Shown here: positions 60,081-64,000 of the stretch, in pieces
Layout of the letters: each line of letters begins with the position of its first letter
Position numbering within the stretch: position 1 is the first letter of the stretch
Assembly (NCBI RefSeq): GCF_015832195.1
Contig: NC_052028.1
Span: forward strand, 7,421,501 to 7,485,500
DNA length: 64,000 bases
Direction: 5' to 3'
Source of the DNA: Motacilla alba alba
Taxonomy: Eukaryota > Chordata > Aves > Passeriformes > Motacillidae
Notes under the pieces: model-generated
Told to the model about the DNA's origin: nothing
What the model saw: the letters and a program-made list of their open reading frames with translations, nothing else
Databases searched by the model: none
Translations under genes and position numbers: made by a program

Positions 60081-63000
60081 TTATTCTTAATTTTACAAAT
60101 AAGAAGCATTTCTCTATAAAAAACTAGGCTAAGAATCAATGTAGGTACAGCTAGGAATATTTACATTGTTAGAAGAAATTTATGTATCTTTCAATGTACA
60201 AGGCTGTAGCCATTATTGGTTTAAGGTACTCCCAAAAGCATTTCTAAGTAAGGCTTTAAGGTCCTAAGCTGATTCTGTATTTTAAGAAAATAATTTATAA
60301 CTGCCAGGACTAAGGTTCTGTTCTACAAATACTGAAATAGGTATTGCAGTCCAGTTCCCTGGGCGATGCACCCCTCCCTGGGTACCACCCACCCCAAATG
60401 CTCGCTTGCAAAGAGGGGAGGAGTTCACACCTCTTCACAAAATAGTGTCAGAAGTCAGCCAAAGCTGCCCCATTGTGGAAGATGAAGTACTAAACGATGC
60501 TTATGGGAGCATTACATTCACTGTCAGGAGAGTCAGAGATTCTAACAATTATTGACTGTGGAGCACCAACATCACAAGTAGTTGTGGTACCTTTTGAGTT
60601 AATGGCATGCAAAGAAACAGAACTCACGGGATTAGCTGACATGCCTGAGATGATGACAGGAGTCAGCCTGAGAGCTGGAAAGGAAGGAATCCTCGTCCCC
60701 AAGGCCACATGCTGTTTCCCTTGGTGAAGATATGGCAGTGTGATTGTTCTCTGGCAACAGGGAATCCTCCCTAACCAGGTAACAATAACATGCATTGCTG
60801 TTGTGATACAGGTTACAGGCACCCAAACCATGCAGGATTTCCCAGGTTAAGGTCAGTCTGAGTGTCAAAGTCTGTTTCATCTTCCTCCTCTGCTGCACAA
60901 GCTCACAGGTTTATCACAATTCCTCTTCCAAAGGTCAAGTCTGTCTTTTCTCCCTATTCTGCAGGTACTCTGTGCTGCAAATCTTACCCGTTGCCAGCAT
61001 AGATACCACTCTGAGATTTGCCCATTACTGTATCAGGTCCTTTTATCTGTATCTTGTTTATTAAAATATTCCCTCAGTTTCTTTTGGAGATGCTTGTTGC
61101 CCACTAGGACAAGATCCTTGGCTTAGAGCTGAACTTGAAAAGAGTAGGATAAAACAGGAAGTACAAGATAACCCAGTCTGCTGTATCAATTATGTTCCAC
61201 ATTTATGACTCAGACTTTGTGTTTTTAAAAACATAAGCAAGGGAAAAAACCTTTTTTTGACATGAAGTGATTGCCTTTGAGTTTTGTAGTATTAGTCACA
61301 ACCAGGAAATTCCCCAATTTGGATTTAAAAAAAAACCCCAAACCAACAATAATAACAGAAAACCTCACAAAGAACTTCAGTAAACATCAAAATATTTAAA
61401 TATTCAAGAAAAAAAAGTCTCTCTTTCAAGGCACATACTTTGATAAAACAGTGGGTAAGAAATTACAGCTAAATCAGATGTTAAATGGACACTGCACTTC
61501 AGGACTGGAATTTTCAGACTAAATCATGTATCAGGCAAGCACATATCTTACATTTCAGGGTATTTTTTGAAGCTGTTTACAGGAAGAGCCTTATGAGACA
61601 TGGTTGTTTACATTGGCAAATTCATTACAAGGAAGTTGCAGCTAAATGTGTTTTGCCTCAGATTCCTGCAGTTACCAGATCATTCTTCTACAACACACAC
61701 ACACAAAAAGCTGCTTCTCAGTGTTCCAGTTCCTAAACATAAGGTTTACAAAGAAAAATATCTGTACTACATTTTACAACATACTCTTATGCTTGCAATG
61801 AATATTTCAAAAAGGCTGCAAACCTAACAGATCAGGTCATGTTTTCAGGCAAGGGGGACTGGCTGTTACATGCACTACCCTGACATGTATTAGTTCATGT
61901 CAAGGCTGTCCTGTGATGTGCAGTGAGGCTTGTAAAATCCAGATTCTCAACTTTGGCAGTAGCCTCGAATCACATACTGCATTTTAAACCTGCCTGCTCA
62001 GGGCTTGTCAACCTGCTAAAGAGTGACACGGAACCTGCCCCAAGCTTTGGATTTTTCTCCTTGGAAAAGCTGACAACACTGTGTTGGTATCATTCTCTGA
62101 CCCAGGGACATTGGCTGAATTCATAAATGTAAATCCCAAATAAAGAGGTGAGAAAATGCAGGAAAAGTGAAGCAAACCCTAGAACTCAAGGTACTGTTAG
62201 GAAGAATTTACCAAAGCAAACCACTACAGTCTATACAGAATTTTCTACTTTCTTCCTGTGACAAGCAGTCCAAGGTACACATCAGTCCCACTGCTGGAGT
62301 CTGTTACCAAGGTCAGAATTTGGGATATTGATTAATGAAAGACTGGAATCAGCCAACATCACCTGTATATTTAAACACCATAGGAAAATTCAAAACTTCC
62401 CCAACCAGCTGCTGCAGTAAAGACCCTGAGAGTTGAGGCTACAAAGGTTTAGGCTGTTTATTATTATTGTCTTAATTTAACAAGACAGAACAAAACACAA
62501 GTGCCATGAGAGAGAAACTTTTCACCACTCACATTTGTCACACTGTAACCAGCATAGCACAAATGAGACTTTGTGTACATACATATTGTGTATTTAAAGA
62601 AACACAGGTAATGCCAAACTTCCACAACACAAGGAGCAGTTTCTTGGCAGACTGACAGCAAGATTTGTGGGTTTGTTGGGTTTTTAAAAACAATTTAAAA
62701 GCAATTCCCTGATTATATAAGTTAAGTGAAACTTAGAGTGAACAGACCTCACAGCAATCATATAGTTGACACTTGAAGATGGAGAATTGGGTCAGAGATA
62801 TATTCTGAATTTTGTTCTCAGTACATTCCACCATAAGGTCACTGCAGTGATGAACATAAAAATTTACAACTAAATATATTAATTGTGTGCATGTGTATAT
62901 GAGTGGGAAAAACACAGAACAAAGACAGGAGAATTGTTTCCATCATCCAAATTGCACAGAAAACATTAAAACAATTTATACATGAAACTTTCACCACACA

Positions 63001-63786
63001 CTAAAAAGGGAGAATGCCAAACGAACACCACTCCCTCTACACACAGGTGAAACCATTTGCATTATTTAGAATAAATCCAGCCTGAAAAAAGGCCATATCC
63101 AAGGTCAGATGTAAACAACTTCACCAAGAAGGTACATTTGAAATCCAGCATTGGAATCAAGTGAATTTTGTGAACAAAATTTCAGTGCTAAATACTTTGT
63201 GCAAGACAGTCTGTGCTGAGTTAAAACATAACAGGTTAGAATTCATTCTCAAAATCTTTCTTTGCATCTTTCTCAATTTGGGAACAAATTCAGCATGTGC
63301 AAAGTCATTTGAGTAAGATCATGAGGCACGTTGTCATAAACCTTCATTATAATAAATAAGTTTCCTGTCCACAAACAGAAGTCAAAGAACCAAAAGCAAT
63401 GAGCAACTTTTTCAGGCAATTTTTACCCCTTGATATAAGCATTAGCTCTGGAGGATGTTCACTGAAGAATCCAAGCACCCTGCCAGCCCTTGAACTCATT
63501 TTCAAGTATCTTTCAGCTGAACTATACGTGTAAAGTTACAAAAGATTGATCAGATTCTGCTCCTTGGCACTACTGCATGAACTCAACCGTGGCTGAAAAA
63601 TCTCATTGAAGGCTACAAAGTATTTATGTTCATATAAAAAGAGAATGTAGGGAACACTGTGTTTAAATTAATAAATAAGGTTCAAATTACAGAAAACAAA
63701 GTGTTGTCACTAGCCCTTTCTAGGATAAATTTTAGAAGAGAAGTCCATTCAACTTTCAGTCCACCAGGAAATACATAGGAGTTCCA
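60080..63786 (-). terminator. SLC22A5: SLC22A5 3' UTR and downstream region
   Basis: AT-rich unique sequence following the SLC22A5 stop codon. Minus-strand AATAAA signals (TTTATT on the plus strand) lie at 62457-62462, 61057-61062 and 60080-60085, giving possible UTRs of about 1.3, 2.7 and 3.7 kb. No repeat elements interrupt it, in contrast to the sequence left of 59.77 kb, which fits one long conserved UTR. A short CA run lies at 61691-61704. Confidence 0.55.
60494..60730 (-). other. Unassigned open segment within the SLC22A5 3' region
   Basis: A minus-strand frame ends at about 60490 and a plus-strand frame covers 60497-60727. The minus-strand peptide is rich in S, T, V and I and preceded by possible pyrimidine-AG acceptors (CTTTCCAG, CATCTCAG). 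I recognise no domain. Most likely it is UTR sequence open by chance. Confidence 0.2.
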
Positions 63787-63874
63787 TCAAAAAGCTGTGC
63801 TTTTAAAAATCTCTGGATTTTCTTCTTCTTCCTTGGAATCCCTTGTGCTACTAGATGGAGGCCTGTATTCCAAT
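63787..63874 (-). CDS. SLC22A5: SLC22A5 (OCTN2) carnitine transporter, last coding exon only
   Basis: On the minus strand an acceptor CTTCAACCCCCAG precedes 63874. The exon begins with one base completing a split codon, then 28 codons and TGA (63789-63787). It encodes the cytoplasmic C-terminal tail: an acidic SKEEEENPEIF stretch and the terminal KSTAF. Human OCTN2 ends in LKSTAF, a ligand for PDZ proteins such as PDZK1, and OCTN1 has a similar EENP stretch. The protein is a 12-helix sodium-dependent carnitine/organic cation transporter of the plasma membrane. All membrane helices lie in exons beyond the right edge. Position next to IRF1 and convergent orientation fit SLC22A5 rather than SLC22A4. 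SLC22A4 or a fused avian OCTN gene cannot be fully excluded from 28 residues. Confidence 0.85.
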
Positions 63875-64000
63875 CTGGGGGTTGAAGAAAGAAAAAATAA
63901 AATAACTTTAAAAACAGAGAATTTAGTGGAAAAAAAAAACCAAACCTGAGTCCTGTCTAACATTACAGCTTCCTAATTTTAATATCCTGTTGACTTCAGT

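Noticed and set aside
60494..60830. Similarity of the minus-strand peptide to the C-terminus of a POU-type transcription factor
   Set aside because: Only short S/T/V-rich strings look alike; no DNA-binding domain or further exons nearby.
1..64000. tRNA, rRNA or snoRNA genes
   Set aside because: I looked for tRNA B-box-like GGTTCGA segments and box C/D pairs and found none in a convincing context. A covariance-model scan would be needed to exclude them.

Overview
The window reads as nuclear DNA of a bird, most likely a songbird. Genes are split by GT-AG introns. CR1 LINE tails are scattered on both strands, many keeping the recognisable 3' end. One block near 17.5-18.0 kb resembles a retroviral LTR family I know from passerine genomes. 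There are no operons, ribosome binding sites or CRISPR arrays.

The window covers one side of the avian Th2 cytokine locus. From left to right it holds: (1) a four-exon IL5-like cytokine gene at 1.7-4.25 kb, probably the avian KK34 gene; (2) a four-exon interleukin-5 gene at 11.16-15.3 kb; (3) IRF1 at 25.2-32.0 kb, with a CpG-rich promoter, a non-coding first exon and nine coding exons, all assembled here into 318 codons; (4) the last coding exon and a long 3' UTR of SLC22A5 (OCTN2) on the minus strand, from 63.87 kb down to about 60-62.5 kb. The order IL5, IRF1, SLC22A5, with IRF1 and SLC22A5 convergent, is the mammalian order. It predicts RAD50, IL13 and IL4 beyond the left edge and PDLIM4/P4HA2 beyond the right edge.

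The two cytokine genes look like tandem duplicates. Both have four exons, phase-0 introns, an exon 2 of exactly 33 bp and a shared KNNPA motif in exon 3. IRF1 is an interferon- and NF-kB-induced activator. Its promoter here keeps a perfect STAT GAS element, a kB site and CCAAT boxes.

The rest is non-coding as far as I can see. Between IL5 and IRF1 lie a CpG-rich block (16.08-16.67 kb), the LTR-like block, a second CpG-rich block with a perfect ISRE (18.1-18.3 kb), a tetranucleotide array of about 770 bp and a purine tract. The 28 kb between IRF1 and SLC22A5 holds CR1 fragments, a complex CTTGCC-rich repeat block (about 45.4-50.8 kb) and an isolated CpG island (57.6-58.1 kb). That island carries a triple GAAA interferon-response element and strong minus-strand splice donors. 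It sits where mammals start the interferon-linked lncRNA IRF1-AS1/CARINH, and I consider it the most interesting unexplained signal in the window.
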